From positions 186,001-250,000 of the forward strand of contig NZ_OY762655.1 in NCBI RefSeq assembly GCF_963666255.1: a DNA stretch of 64,000 bases, given 5' to 3'. Made by a program: the position numbers and the translations under genes. Of this stretch, positions 9,956 to 20,096 are shown one piece after another. Within the stretch, counting starts at the first letter, position 1; every line of letters begins with the position of its first letter. The notes under the pieces are model-generated. The model made no database searches. It had not been told where the DNA came from and saw nothing but the letters and a program-made list of their open reading frames with translations. Source of the stretch: an uncultured Propionivibrio sp. (GTDB taxonomy: Bacteria; Pseudomonadota; Gammaproteobacteria; Burkholderiales; Rhodocyclaceae).

Positions 9956-10002
9956 GGGGAAACCGTGGGAAATGGGTGAGCAGTATCGCCAGTGTACGGC
10001 AG

Positions 10003-10031
10003 AAAGGGAGCCGGCGTGTTTTCCGGCTCCC
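10003..10031 (-). terminator. Terminator or attenuator between dnaK and dnaJ
   Basis: Arms at 10006-10014 and 10023-10031 pair over 9 GC-rich bases around an 8-base loop, followed on the minus strand by TTTCT. It lies just after the dnaK stop and should reduce read-through into dnaJ, giving more DnaK than DnaJ. Confidence 0.7.
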
Positions 10032-10045
10032 CCGTTGTTGCAGGC

Positions 10046-11989
<1,944 letters not shown>

Positions 11990-12084
11990 GTCAATTCCTT
12001 TCAGTTGGGTGGTCACGGGTGGAAGAGTGGGTGGTGCTTTCCTTCCACGCCACGCGCCCCGCAGTTAATCGATTGCTAGTGCCT

Positions 12085-12112
12085 ATTTGGGGATAAGGGG
12101 ATGCTTTTCAAG
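12085..12112 (-). promoter_or_regulatory. Sigma-32 heat-shock promoter of dnaK
   Basis: On the minus strand, CTTGAAA (12112-12106) is a perfect -35 match, followed after 13 bases by CCCCAAAT (12092-12085), 7 of 8 to the -10 consensus CCCCATNT. The -35 overlaps the grpE stop codon. Transcription would start near 12078. Confidence 0.82.
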
Positions 12113-12683
12113 CCTTCGCCTTGGCGACGACGACGAGCGCCGGGCGCAGGACGCGTTCCGCCAGCAGGTAGCCTTTTTGCAGCACCGTGACGACGGTGTT
12201 CGGGTCCTGGTCGGCCTCGATCATGCTGATCGCCTGATGGAAATGCGGATCGAATTTTTCGCCAGTCGGGTTGATTTCCTTGATGCTGGCCTTCTCGAAG
12301 GCGGCGACGAGTTGCTTGAGCGTCAGTTCGGTGCCCGACTTGAGGCTTTCCACGCTCGGGTTTTCGGTGGCGAGGCCGGCTTCAAGGCTGTCCTTGACCG
12401 CCAGCAGTTCCTTCGAGAACTTTTCGACGGCGAATTTCGAGGCCTTGGCAATATCTTCGGCCGCGCGCCGGCGGACGTTTTCGGTCTCAGCCTTGGCGCG
12501 CAGCCAGGCGTCGTGGTGCTCGGCCGCCTGCAATTCGGCCTTGCGAATCATTTCTTCCAGGCTGGGCGTCGATTCGGTCGTTGCGGTGGCGTCGGTCTGC
12601 GGCGCTTCCGTCGGGGTCGCGTCGGGTTGTACGGAAAGAGCTTCCGGGGTCGCTTCGTTGTTGGGGGTGTCGTGCGCTTGCAT
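12108..12683 (-). CDS. grpE: Nucleotide exchange factor GrpE
   Basis: GrpE releases ADP from DnaK and is often a thermosensor of the chaperone cycle. The 191-residue protein has a variable acidic/Thr-rich N-terminus, a long coiled coil (about 45-100, [21 protein letters not shown] onward) and a C-terminal beta domain ending [21 protein letters not shown] start ten codons upstream is open, but the ATG at 12683 has a good ribosome site (CTGGAG, 12699-12694). The order grpE-dnaK-dnaJ is conserved. A sigma-32-type promoter lies about 30 bases upstream. Confidence 0.95.
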   Translation of the reverse strand: MQAHDTPNNEATPEALSVQPDATPTEAPQTDATATTESTPSLEEMIRKAELQAAEHHDAWLRAKAETENVRRRAAEDIAKASKFAVEKFSKELLAVKDSLEAGLATENPSVESLKSGTELTLKQLVAAFEKASIKEINPTGEKFDPHFHQAISMIEADQDPNTVVTVLQKGYLLAERVLRPALVVVAKAKA

Positions 12684-12711
12684 AGTGTCTGATCTCCAGA
12701 AAACCGCACTC

Positions 12712-12739
12712 ATATGAGGGCGGTTTTCCGGGGTTCAAG
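12712..12739 (-). promoter_or_regulatory. Sigma-32 heat-shock promoter of grpE, within a palindrome
   Basis: On the minus strand, CTTGAAC (12739-12733), a 13-base spacer and CCTCATAT (12719-12712) match the sigma-32 consensus CTTGAAA / CCCCATNT at 6/7 and 7/8. Start of transcription would be near 12705, about 22 bases before the grpE ATG. The -10 is at the centre of a 30-base inverted repeat (12699-12728), which could also terminate the upstream gene. Confidence 0.78.
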
Positions 12740-12762
12740 AGCGCAAGCGAAAAAATACGGCT

Positions 12763-13836
12763 TCAGATAGTCAGGTCGACTTGCTGGATCGTTCCGACGC
12801 TTCCGTTCTCTTTGAGGAAAACGCCGGATGACACGATCTGGCCGAGGAGTGCGTTGTTGGCATCCTTCAGCGCAAACGGTGTTGCGGTATTGGCCAGACT
12901 CAAGGCCCCGACGCCCGCATCCTTGAGTGTGCCCAAGCGGTCATTGCCGTCTGCGTCCTTTGTCCATATGCGCAGTTGTTCGTAGGCCGGGTCGTTTTCG
13001 TCGATCCAGCCGTTGTGATCGGCGTCGAAGAGTGCCAGGTCTGCGAATCCCTTGCCCGATTGCGTGCCGAACAGTTCGTTGCCATTGTTGATGACGCCGT
13101 CGCCGTTGCGATCGATGGCCAGGAAGCCGCTGCCTGGGCCAACAAAGTTGATGCTCTCGTTCTGGCCGTCGGCATTGAGATCGAACTGGAAGCGCTGGCT
13201 GCTCAGCTGGGCCGCGGTTCCCGCGAAATTGATGACGAGCGGGTCTTGCGTGCGGGCGGCGTTGCCGATCTGAATACGCGTGTTCGATTCTTCGTGGTAA
13301 TACCGCGACATGTCGAGGGCTAAGGAAAACTGGAGAGTCTGCCCGTCGGATGTACGAATGCTGCCGCTGGCGTTGAAACTCGTCTGCTCGGTCTCGGTAT
13401 AGGACTCGGTACGAACGTAGTCGAGGCTGAATTCGGGCGCCGGTTGCGTCGGCGTGCCGGACGCGCTGGGCGCTGGTGTTGGCGTCGGGGTGCTGCCGGT
13501 GGCGGACGAGGCCGGGGATAGCTCGCTGGCATCGAAGACAAGGGCTTCCTGACCGGTCAGCAGCACAATGAGCGCGCGTAGCATTTGCAGCATCGGGTCA
13601 CGTCCGCTTGCGTCGAGACCTTGCTTGATGGCGTCGGTCTCGTTCGACTGCAATGCGTTGCCCGTGTTTGAAATCGCTACCCGCGAAGACGCTTGCGGGT
13701 TTTGCAGGCGCAGGAGGCTGGGTTCGGCCGGGTTGGTGGTCTGGCGGTTCCGTATGTTCAGACTTTCCCGCTGTTCCAGCTTTTGCTGTGACGCGTGTTG
13801 GGCTTTCAGCGTCAGTGCTGCGCCTTCAATTTTCAT
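12763..13836 (-). CDS. Protein with EF-hand-like calcium-binding repeats, function unknown
   Basis: A 357-residue protein with no signal peptide visible. Residues about 1-80 are polar. A Pro/Thr/Ser linker lies near 128-150. The C-terminal half carries several DxDxDG-type loops (FDLNADGQNES, IDRNGDGVINNGNELFG, FDADHNGWIDE, KDADGNDRLG) that typically bind calcium. Similar proteins of unknown role occur in other proteobacteria. The ATG at 13836 follows a GAGGAG ribosome site; the longer upstream reading has none. It lies between tctA and grpE on the same strand, but terminator-like hairpins flank it, so it is probably its own unit. Confidence 0.72.
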   Translation of the reverse strand: MKIEGAALTLKAQHASQQKLEQRESLNIRNRQTTNPAEPSLLRLQNPQASSRVAISNTGNALQSNETDAIKQGLDASGRDPMLQMLRALIVLLTGQEALVFDASELSPASSATGSTPTPTPAPSASGTPTQPAPEFSLDYVRTESYTETEQTSFNASGSIRTSDGQTLQFSLALDMSRYYHEESNTRIQIGNAARTQDPLVINFAGTAAQLSSQRFQFDLNADGQNESINFVGPGSGFLAIDRNGDGVINNGNELFGTQSGKGFADLALFDADHNGWIDENDPAYEQLRIWTKDADGNDRLGTLKDAGVGALSLANTATPFALKDANNALLGQIVSSGVFLKENGSVGTIQQVDLTI

Positions 13837-13928
13837 GGCCGTCTCCTCGTGTTCCGTAGGTGCTTTACACGGATTAACGGGTGGACGACCGGGAGACTTG
13901 AGGCGGTTTTTTCGGAGAGGAGATGAAA

Positions 13929-13959
13929 CGGCTGGCCGGAAGCGATTTCCGGCCAGCCG
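13929..13959 (-). terminator. Terminator of the tct operon
   Basis: A perfect 13-bp stem (13929-13941 with 13947-13959) and 5-base loop begins 6 bases after the tctA stop. On the minus strand it is followed by TTTCATCT. Confidence 0.8.
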
Positions 13960-13965
13960 CATGGG

Positions 13966-15495
13966 TCAGTCGCGAGTGACTTCGTTGAACAGTTTTTCCT
14001 GTTCGGCGAGCTTGGCCTCGACCTTCTGGTGGCCGCGGATGGCCATGATGAGCGAGATGACCGCCAGAATCATCAAACTGACGGCAATCGGACGGCTGAA
14101 GAGAATGCCGAAATCGCCACTCGATATGACCAGCGCGCGTCGCAGATTGGACTCGGCCATTGGACCGAGGATCAAAGCCAGCAGGATCGGCGACAGCGGA
14201 TAGTCGTAGCGCATCATGATGTAGCCGAGGATGCCGAAGAACAGCGTGCAATAGACGTCGAAGACGTTGGCACGCATGGCGAACGCGCCGACGCAGGAAA
14301 GTACGAAGATCGCCGGCGTCAGGATGGCGCGGTCGACCATGATGACGCGGGCAAAGAGCTGGATGCCGGCCATGCCGATGAACTGCATGGCGAATTGCGC
14401 GAGCATCATCGAAGCGAAGATCTGGTAGACGAGATCGATATGTTCCTTGTACAGCATCGGTCCCGGTTGCAGCCCCTGAATGACGAAGGCTCCGAGCAGC
14501 ACGGCGGTGACAGCGTCGCCGGGGACGCCGAGCGACAGCAGCGGAATCATCGCACCGCCAGAGCAGGAGTTGTTCGCGCACTCGGAGGCGGCCAGCCCCT
14601 CGATTTCCCCGTGGCCGTAGCGTTCCGGATTTTTCGAGGCCCGCTTGGCTTCACCGTAGGAAATGAAGGCGGCGATGTCGCCGCCGGCGCCGGGAATCGC
14701 ACCGATGATGGTGCCGATGATGCTTGACCGACACAACTCCTTGAAGCAGTACTTGATGTCAGACCAGCTCGGCAGGTACTGGTCGAGTTTTGCCATGATC
14801 TGCTGGGCGCCACCGATTTTCTGCACTTCGTTGAAGACTTCCGAGACGGCGAAGAGGCCGATCAGTGTCGGGATGAAAGGAGGGCCTTCCATCATTTCGA
14901 CGATGCCGAAGGTATAGCGCGGATAGCCTGAGATGGGATCGAATCCGGTGGTGCAGATGAGCAGGCCGAAGAACGCCGACATCATGCCTTTGATCAGCGA
15001 GCGTCCCGAGATCGAGATGATGACCGAGAGGCCGAAGATGGCGAGGCCGAAGTATTCGATTGGGCCGAATTCAAGGGCAACGCTGGAAACGAACGGCGAT
15101 GCGAAGGTCATGATCAGCGCGCCGACGACGCCACCGAAGAATGAGGCGAACAAGGCCATCGCCATGGCCCGGCCGGCTTCGCCGCGTTTGGCCATCGGGT
15201 AGCCTTCGAGCACGGTGGCTGCCGCTGCGGGCGTGCCCGGTGTGCGGATCAGGATCGCCGAAATGGCGCCGCCATACATGGCGCCGCAATAAATACCCAT
15301 CAGCATCGAGAGACTTTCGAGCGGTGGGCGTCCGAAGGTCAGCGGTACCAGGAGTGCAACACCCATGGTGGCGGTGAGTCCCGGCAATGCGCCGATGACG
15401 ATGCCGGCAATTGTACCGACGACGATCATGAACAGAATACTTGGCGTGAATACCGCCGCGTAGCTGGTGAACATCAATTCCCAGTTGAATTCCAT
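13966..15495 (-). CDS. tctA: Tripartite tricarboxylate transporter, large permease TctA
   Basis: A 509-residue inner-membrane protein with about 11-12 hydrophobic segments, the large channel subunit of TTT-family importers driven by ion gradients. The family signature near the N-terminus (GALPGLTATMGVALLVPLTFG) and the YGGAISAILIRTPGTPAAAAT segment are intact, as is the second GAIPGAGGDIAAFISYGEA. It follows tctB by 12 bases. Substrates of this family include citrate and other carboxylates; which one applies here cannot be told. Confidence 0.95.
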   Translation of the reverse strand: MEFNWELMFTSYAAVFTPSILFMIVVGTIAGIVIGALPGLTATMGVALLVPLTFGRPPLESLSMLMGIYCGAMYGGAISAILIRTPGTPAAAATVLEGYPMAKRGEAGRAMAMALFASFFGGVVGALIMTFASPFVSSVALEFGPIEYFGLAIFGLSVIISISGRSLIKGMMSAFFGLLICTTGFDPISGYPRYTFGIVEMMEGPPFIPTLIGLFAVSEVFNEVQKIGGAQQIMAKLDQYLPSWSDIKYCFKELCRSSIIGTIIGAIPGAGGDIAAFISYGEAKRASKNPERYGHGEIEGLAASECANNSCSGGAMIPLLSLGVPGDAVTAVLLGAFVIQGLQPGPMLYKEHIDLVYQIFASMMLAQFAMQFIGMAGIQLFARVIMVDRAILTPAIFVLSCVGAFAMRANVFDVYCTLFFGILGYIMMRYDYPLSPILLALILGPMAESNLRRALVISSGDFGILFSRPIAVSLMILAVISLIMAIRGHQKVEAKLAEQEKLFNEVTRD

Positions 15496-15507
15496 AATAT
15501 TTCCCGA

Positions 15508-15972
15508 TTACAGAATGTCGATGAGCAAACCTGCCGGCATCGACAGGTTGAGCACTTTTTCAAAGATCAGCCAGATTGACAGCGTGATCAGCGGCGGAAC
15601 CACGATCATCAGCAATGGCTTGCGGTTGCCCATCACCCACATCATCACGGCAAGAAAGACAATGGCGGTCGGAATGAAGCCGATCGGATCGAGCGAGATG
15701 CAAAAGACGATCGCCGCGACCAGCGTGATCAGTCCGCGTTGCACGCCTTTATCCGAGAGCTTGAGCGGCGTGACCTCGCCCTTGCTCTTGCCGCGCAGGG
15801 CATTAACAATCAGCACGAGACTGAAAATGATCAGGAGCGAGGCGAGAATGGTCGGGAAAAAGCTCGGGCCGATTTTCATGACCACGTCTTCAGGCATGTT
15901 GGCGCCTTCCCAGATGGCATAGAGACCGATCAGAATGCCGATCAGTCCGCCGATGATGTCTGCTTTTTTCAT
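15508..15972 (-). CDS. tctB: Tripartite tricarboxylate transporter, small membrane subunit TctB
   Basis: A 154-residue protein with four predicted membrane helices (about 5-23, 37-58, 83-105, 114-150), the size and layout of TctB. It pairs with TctA in the inner membrane. Its sequence is poorly conserved across the family, so the call rests on topology and position between tctC and tctA. A strong hairpin 36 bases upstream separates it from tctC. Confidence 0.9.
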   Translation of the reverse strand: MKKADIIGGLIGILIGLYAIWEGANMPEDVVMKIGPSFFPTILASLLIIFSLVLIVNALRGKSKGEVTPLKLSDKGVQRGLITLVAAIVFCISLDPIGFIPTAIVFLAVMMWVMGNRKPLLMIVVPPLITLSIWLIFEKVLNLSMPAGLLIDIL

Positions 15973-16008
15973 GTCAGGAGTACTTCCTTGTGCGCCTGCA
16001 GGCGATAC

Positions 16009-16035
16009 AAAAAAGGCGGCCAGACATCGGCCGCC
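16009..16035 (-). terminator. Intercistronic terminator/attenuator between tctC and tctB
   Basis: On the minus strand GGCGGCC (16035-16029), a 7-base loop and GGCCGCC (16021-16015) are followed by six T (16014-16009). This is a classic rho-independent shape, 18 bases after the tctC stop. Partial read-through would give more binding protein than permease. Confidence 0.82.
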
Positions 16036-16052
16036 CTGTTTGGTGCGATGTT

Positions 16053-17018
16053 CTACTTCTTCGCGATGCCGAGATTCTTCATGACAGCCGAGACATCCTT
16101 GAAGTTCTGGTCGAGGAACTTGGCGAACTCGGCGCTATCCTGATACGACAGGTTGAGCGAGGCCTTGGCGGCGAATTCCTGGAAGTCTTTTGTCTCGAAC
16201 GCCTTCTTGTAGGCGTCGAGGATCTTCGCCTTGTTGGCGGCCGGGACGCCCTTCGGCAGGGCAAGGCCGCGCCAGGTGTAGAACTGGACGTCGACGCCCT
16301 GTTCCTTGAAGGTCGGCACATCGGGGAAGATCTTGTCGCGCTCGGACGACATGACGCCGAGAATCTTCAGGTTCTTCGCCTGAACCTGGCTGCGCACTTC
16401 GGCGACCGACACCGCGACTGCCTTGATGTGACCGCCGACGAGCGCGGTGACTGCGGGTTGCGCGCCATCGAAGGGAACGTGCTTGACCGTGACGCCGGTC
16501 TTTTCAGCGGCGAGGCCGGCGGCGATGTGCCAGACCGATCCCGGTGCCGAGTTGCCGATGGTGATTTCGCCCGGATGCGCCTTGGCGTAGTCCATGAAGC
16601 CGCGAACGGTGCTGTACGGCGCGTCAGCCTTGACGGTCAGCGCGGCCGGGTCAGAGTTGATCCGCATCAGCGGGTCGAAGTCCTTCCAGGTAAACGGAAC
16701 GAGGCCCTGCGGCGGCAGCGAGTTGAGCTCGAAGGTGATCATGCCGACGGTGTAGCCGTCCGGACGCGCGGTGCGAATGGCGTTATGGCCGATGGCGCCG
16801 GCGCCGCCGGTCTGGTTGACGACGTTGATCGTCTGGCCGAGGAACTTCTCGGCTTCCTTCGACAGCGCGCGCAAGAGCACGTCCGTTCCGCCGCCGGCCG
16901 TCCATGGGCAGATGACGGTGACGGGTTTTTCGGGGAAGGCGGCAAAGGCCGGAGCGGCAAAGAGGCCTGCAGTCAAAACCAAAGCGGACGCGAGCAGGGT
17001 TCTGCGTTTCATGTTCAT
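16053..17018 (-). CDS. tctC: Tricarboxylate-binding periplasmic protein, Bug/TctC family
   Basis: A 321-residue exported solute-binding protein. The signal peptide covers residues 1-26 (MKRRTLLASALVLTAGL, cleavage near AFAAFPEKP). Typical Bug-family stretches follow: PVTVICPWTAGGGTDVLLRA, NVVNQTGGAGAIGHNAI, and the C-terminal WRGLALPKGVPAANKAKI. It captures a carboxylate in the periplasm for TctAB. It is the first gene of tctCBA; a 5'-truncated paralogue lies 285 bases upstream on the same strand. No adjacent tctDE-type sensor pair is present. Confidence 0.94.
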   Translation of the reverse strand: MNMKRRTLLASALVLTAGLFAAPAFAAFPEKPVTVICPWTAGGGTDVLLRALSKEAEKFLGQTINVVNQTGGAGAIGHNAIRTARPDGYTVGMITFELNSLPPQGLVPFTWKDFDPLMRINSDPAALTVKADAPYSTVRGFMDYAKAHPGEITIGNSAPGSVWHIAAGLAAEKTGVTVKHVPFDGAQPAVTALVGGHIKAVAVSVAEVRSQVQAKNLKILGVMSSERDKIFPDVPTFKEQGVDVQFYTWRGLALPKGVPAANKAKILDAYKKAFETKDFQEFAAKASLNLSYQDSAEFAKFLDQNFKDVSAVMKNLGIAKK

Positions 17019-17302
17019 GACTCCTCGTTTATGTGAATGTTATTGGTGTGCAGTGCGCGTTGAGAGCGGTAGGCACTGCCTTGAACTCTATGCCCGGTCG
17101 CTGCTGCCGTCAACGATTTGAGGTAAGGTTGTCAGGCCAAATGTGGCGGGGTGCGGAATTGCGACTAAGTAGTTCTACTCACCGGCGGTGGGCGTTGGCG
17201 TCACCCTTTCGGCAAGCGTGTATCCCGTAGATTGCATGGAAATGCGTCAGGTTCGTCGCGGCAGGAAAGGTCTGCGGTTACCCGCCCTGCCAGTGCGGAA
17301 TG

Positions 17303-17566
17303 CTATTTCTTGGCGAGGCCAAGTTGTTGCATGACGTTAGTGACTTCCTTGAAGTCGCGGTCAAGGAGGCGGGCAAATTCGGCGCTATCCTGATAGGTCA
17401 GTCTGAGTGATGCTTGCGCCGTAAAATCCTGAAACTCCTTCGAGTCGAATGTCTTCCTGCAGGCGCCAAAAATCTTGGTCCGATTTTCCGCCGGGACGCC
17501 CTTGGGGAGCGCCAAGCCCCGCCAGGCGTAATACTCGACATTGGCGACTTCTTCAGGGGTTTTCAC
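17303..17566 (-). pseudogene. 5'-truncated tctC paralogue
   Basis: About 88 codons encoding only the last quarter of a Bug/TctC protein (WRGLALPKGVPAENRTKIFG to QQLGLAKK). By eye it matches the C-terminus of the complete tctC at roughly 60% of positions. No signal peptide and no N-terminal two-thirds are present. Upstream, the frame continues about 15 codons to a TGA without clear TctC similarity. The GTG at 17566 is only the nearest start-like codon. The divergence argues for an old paralogue that lost its 5' part rather than a recent duplication. Confidence 0.82.
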
Positions 17567-17907
17567 GCAGTCGAAAATGAATCCCGGGCCGATAACGTTA
17601 ATGCGTTGCAGTCATGTCTTTCCGGGATTGGCGGGCGCTTCCCAGATTCCCCGACTATTTGCTGGTCAAGCGCATTGTCATGGAAGGTCAGGATTTCGGT
17701 CTGGTGGTCAAGCTGCTGGCGGAGGGAACCGGTTTGCCGAGGTGGCAAAGCCGTCCGGCGATGTTGCGGCGGTGATCGCGGTTTTTCAGGTGAAGGCAGG
17801 GAACCATGCGTCGGTTTCGGCTTACGTTGATGACCGCGCCCTCTGTCGTTCAAGGGAGGACTTTCCCTAATAATATGAATGACTGAATCGGGTCGAAGGA
17901 ACGCAGC
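17567..17907. other. Gene-free stretch with possible decayed coding sequence
   Basis: No convincing gene is seen. On the plus strand an open stretch from about 17613 (start SFRDWRALPRFPDYLLVKR) runs to a stop near 17778, and a coding-like stretch in another frame follows (AKPSGDVAAVIAVFQVKAGN, to 17870). Together they look like one gene broken by a frameshift, but I do not recognise the family. With the neighbouring tctC fragment this marks a decayed locus between tctC and hemH. Confidence 0.35.
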
Positions 17908-18966
17908 TCAGGGTTGCGGCAGATTGTCCTGCACTGTCGGCCATCCACTCAGGTGGCGGCTGGCAAGGGCGGCGAGTGCGCGGACCCAGTCCGGGCGTTC
18001 GTTCAGGCAACCGATGTAATGGTAGGTGCCGCCGCCGGCTTGCAGAAAACTCGCTTTCCCTTCGAGGGCGATTTCCTCGAGGGTTTCCAGGCAGTCGGCG
18101 ACGAATCCCGGACACAGTACGTCAACCCGTTCAACGCCTTGCCGTCCGAGTGTTTCCAGCGTCGGTGCGGTGTAGGGCTGCAACCATTCGGCGCGGCCGA
18201 ATCGCGATTGGAAAGTGATGAGATAGCGTTCCGGTGGCAGGCCCAGCGCGTCGGCCAGCAGGTGGCCTGTTCGCTGGCATTCGTCGTAATAGGGGTCGCC
18301 CAGTGTCTGCGTTTCCTTCGGGATGCCGTGAAAACTCATCAGTAGCCGGTAGGAATCCCCTGGCACGCCTATGGTTGTCCAGTGGTCGCGTACGCTGGCG
18401 GCCAGCGCGGCAATGTAACCCGGATCGTCTGGGAAGCTGCGTACCGTCCGGAATTCGAGCTGATTACGTGTGGTCATCGCCCAGGCGAAGGCGGCGTCGA
18501 AGGCGGTCGCCGTGGTGCTGGCCGCGTACTGCGGATACAGCGGGAGCAAGAGGATGCGTTGGTAACCTTCGGCTTTCAGGCGCGAGAGGACCGAGGAAAT
18601 CGACGGCTGCCCGTAACGCATCGCGGTTTCGACCCGGATGTTGAGACCGGCCTCATTCCAGAGGGCCTGGAGCTGCGCTGCCTGGCGCTCCGTATTGACT
18701 TTCAGTGGCGATCCTTCGGGCGTCCAGATCGAGGCGTATTTCTTTGCCGACTGTTTCGGCCGGACGTTGAGGATGATGCCGTTGAGAATGAGCCACCAGA
18801 GCAGGCGCGGCAGTTCGACAACGCGCGGATCACCAAGGAATTCCTTGAGGTAGCGGCGTACCGCCGGTGCCGTCGGCGCGTCGGGCGTGCCCAGATTGAT
18901 CAGCAGGCAGGCGGTGCCGCCTAGTGCGTCGGGACACGCTTTCGGTTCGGCGAGATAGCGGGGCAT
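17908..18966 (-). CDS. hemH: Ferrochelatase
   Basis: HemH inserts Fe2+ into protoporphyrin IX, the last step of protohaem synthesis, at the cytoplasmic face of the membrane. It has 352 residues. The N-terminal [11 protein letters not shown], the active-site SFHGIPKET (histidine metal ligand) and the C-terminal [18 protein letters not shown] are all present. The start ATG shares its A with the hrcA stop (TGATG), so it is translationally coupled to hrcA. This window also encodes several c- and b-type cytochromes that need haem. Confidence 0.97.
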   Translation of the reverse strand: MPRYLAEPKACPDALGGTACLLINLGTPDAPTAPAVRRYLKEFLGDPRVVELPRLLWWLILNGIILNVRPKQSAKKYASIWTPEGSPLKVNTERQAAQLQALWNEAGLNIRVETAMRYGQPSISSVLSRLKAEGYQRILLLPLYPQYAASTTATAFDAAFAWAMTTRNQLEFRTVRSFPDDPGYIAALAASVRDHWTTIGVPGDSYRLLMSFHGIPKETQTLGDPYYDECQRTGHLLADALGLPPERYLITFQSRFGRAEWLQPYTAPTLETLGRQGVERVDVLCPGFVADCLETLEEIALEGKASFLQAGGGTYHYIGCLNERPDWVRALAALASRHLSGWPTVQDNLPQP

Positions 18967-19994
18967 CAGGAATTCGACTGGAAAGTGAGCGCCGAGGAGA
19001 GCAGCTTGGCGGTGATATCGACGATGGGGATGACGCGCTCATAGGCCATGCGCGTCGGGCCGATGACGCCGACCGAGCCGACGATCTGTCCGTCGACTTC
19101 GTACGGCGCGGCGATGACGCTGCATTCGTCGAGCGGCGCCAGCCCCGATTCCCCGCCGATGAAGATCTGGATACCGTCGGCGCGATGTGACATGTCGAGC
19201 AGTTGCATCATGGTCGTGCGCTGTTCGAACAGGTCGAATAACTCGCGCAGCCGCTTCATGTTCGACGACAGTTCCTCGATCTCCAGCAGGTTGCGCTCGC
19301 CGGAAATGACGTACTGGCTGTCAGCCTCATGCAGGGCGTCATCGCCGGCAGCGAGTGCCGCCGCCATGAGATTCTGCAGGTCGCCACGCAGTTTGAGCAG
19401 ATCTTCCTTGACGCGCTGGCGGATGTGGTCAAAGTCCTGTCCGGCGAAATACTGGTTGAGATAGTTCGTGGCGGTGACGAGTTCGGCTGGCGAATAGGGA
19501 CGTTCGGCGAAGAGAATCCGGTTCTGCACGTCGCCGTCGGTGGTGACGAGAATCAGCAGGATCCGTTTTTCCGACAGGCTGACGAATTCGATCTGCCGAA
19601 TTTTCGGGGCCTTGCGTCGTTGCGTCAGCACCACGCCGGCAAAATGGGTCAATTCCGAGATGAGGTTCGAGGCGCTGCTGATCAGCAGTTGCGGTTGAGA
19701 GGGGTGCAACTGGTCTTCAATGGCGTGGATCTTGTCGGAGTCGAGCGGTTGCATCGTCAGCAGGCGATCGACAAAGAAGCGGTAGCCGCGCGGTGTCGGC
19801 ACGCGCCCGGCTGAGGTGTGCGGACTGGCGATGAGCCCGAGGTCTTCGAGATCTGCCATGACGTTACGCACTGTCGCCGCCGACAGGTCGAGCCCCGAGT
19901 ACTTCGATAGCACGCGCGATCCGACCGGCTGTCCATCGGCGATGTAGCGTTCGATCAGGGTCTTTAACAGGGTTTGGGCGCGGTCATCAAGCAT
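18966..19994 (-). CDS. hrcA: Heat-inducible transcription repressor HrcA
   Basis: HrcA binds CIRCE operators and represses chaperone genes. The 342-residue protein has the N-terminal winged helix (residues 1-75, [21 protein letters not shown] and [17 protein letters not shown]), a GAF-like core and the C-terminal [22 protein letters not shown]. It lies 6 kb from grpE-dnaK-dnaJ, which show sigma-32 promoters but no CIRCE repeat. Its target is therefore probably groESL elsewhere. A -10-like TAGAAT sits 7 bases before the ATG. Confidence 0.96.
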   Translation of the reverse strand: MLDDRAQTLLKTLIERYIADGQPVGSRVLSKYSGLDLSAATVRNVMADLEDLGLIASPHTSAGRVPTPRGYRFFVDRLLTMQPLDSDKIHAIEDQLHPSQPQLLISSASNLISELTHFAGVVLTQRRKAPKIRQIEFVSLSEKRILLILVTTDGDVQNRILFAERPYSPAELVTATNYLNQYFAGQDFDHIRQRVKEDLLKLRGDLQNLMAAALAAGDDALHEADSQYVISGERNLLEIEELSSNMKRLRELFDLFEQRTTMMQLLDMSHRADGIQIFIGGESGLAPLDECSVIAAPYEVDGQIVGSVGVIGPTRMAYERVIPIVDITAKLLSSALTFQSNS

Positions 19995-20001
19995 GGGAGC
20001 G

Positions 20002-20007
20002 ATTCTA
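20002..20007 (-). promoter_or_regulatory. Possible -10 element of hrcA
   Basis: TAGAAT on the minus strand (5 of 6 to TATAAT) ends 7 bases before the hrcA ATG at 19994. A transcript from it would have almost no leader. No good -35 hexamer is visible 16-18 bases upstream. Confidence 0.35.
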
Positions 20008-20096
20008 CAAAAAAATCGGCGGAAATGACGGATAAAAAAACGTTGGCATTGTCGGGATGCGGACGCAATACCAGCGTTTGTGGTTTAATTCCGCTC

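Noticed and set aside
17541-17870. A 109-codon plus-strand frame between the tctC relic and hemH as a real gene
   Set aside because: No ribosome site, no recognisable family, and the coding-like part appears to shift frame in the middle. It is kept only as a possible remnant.
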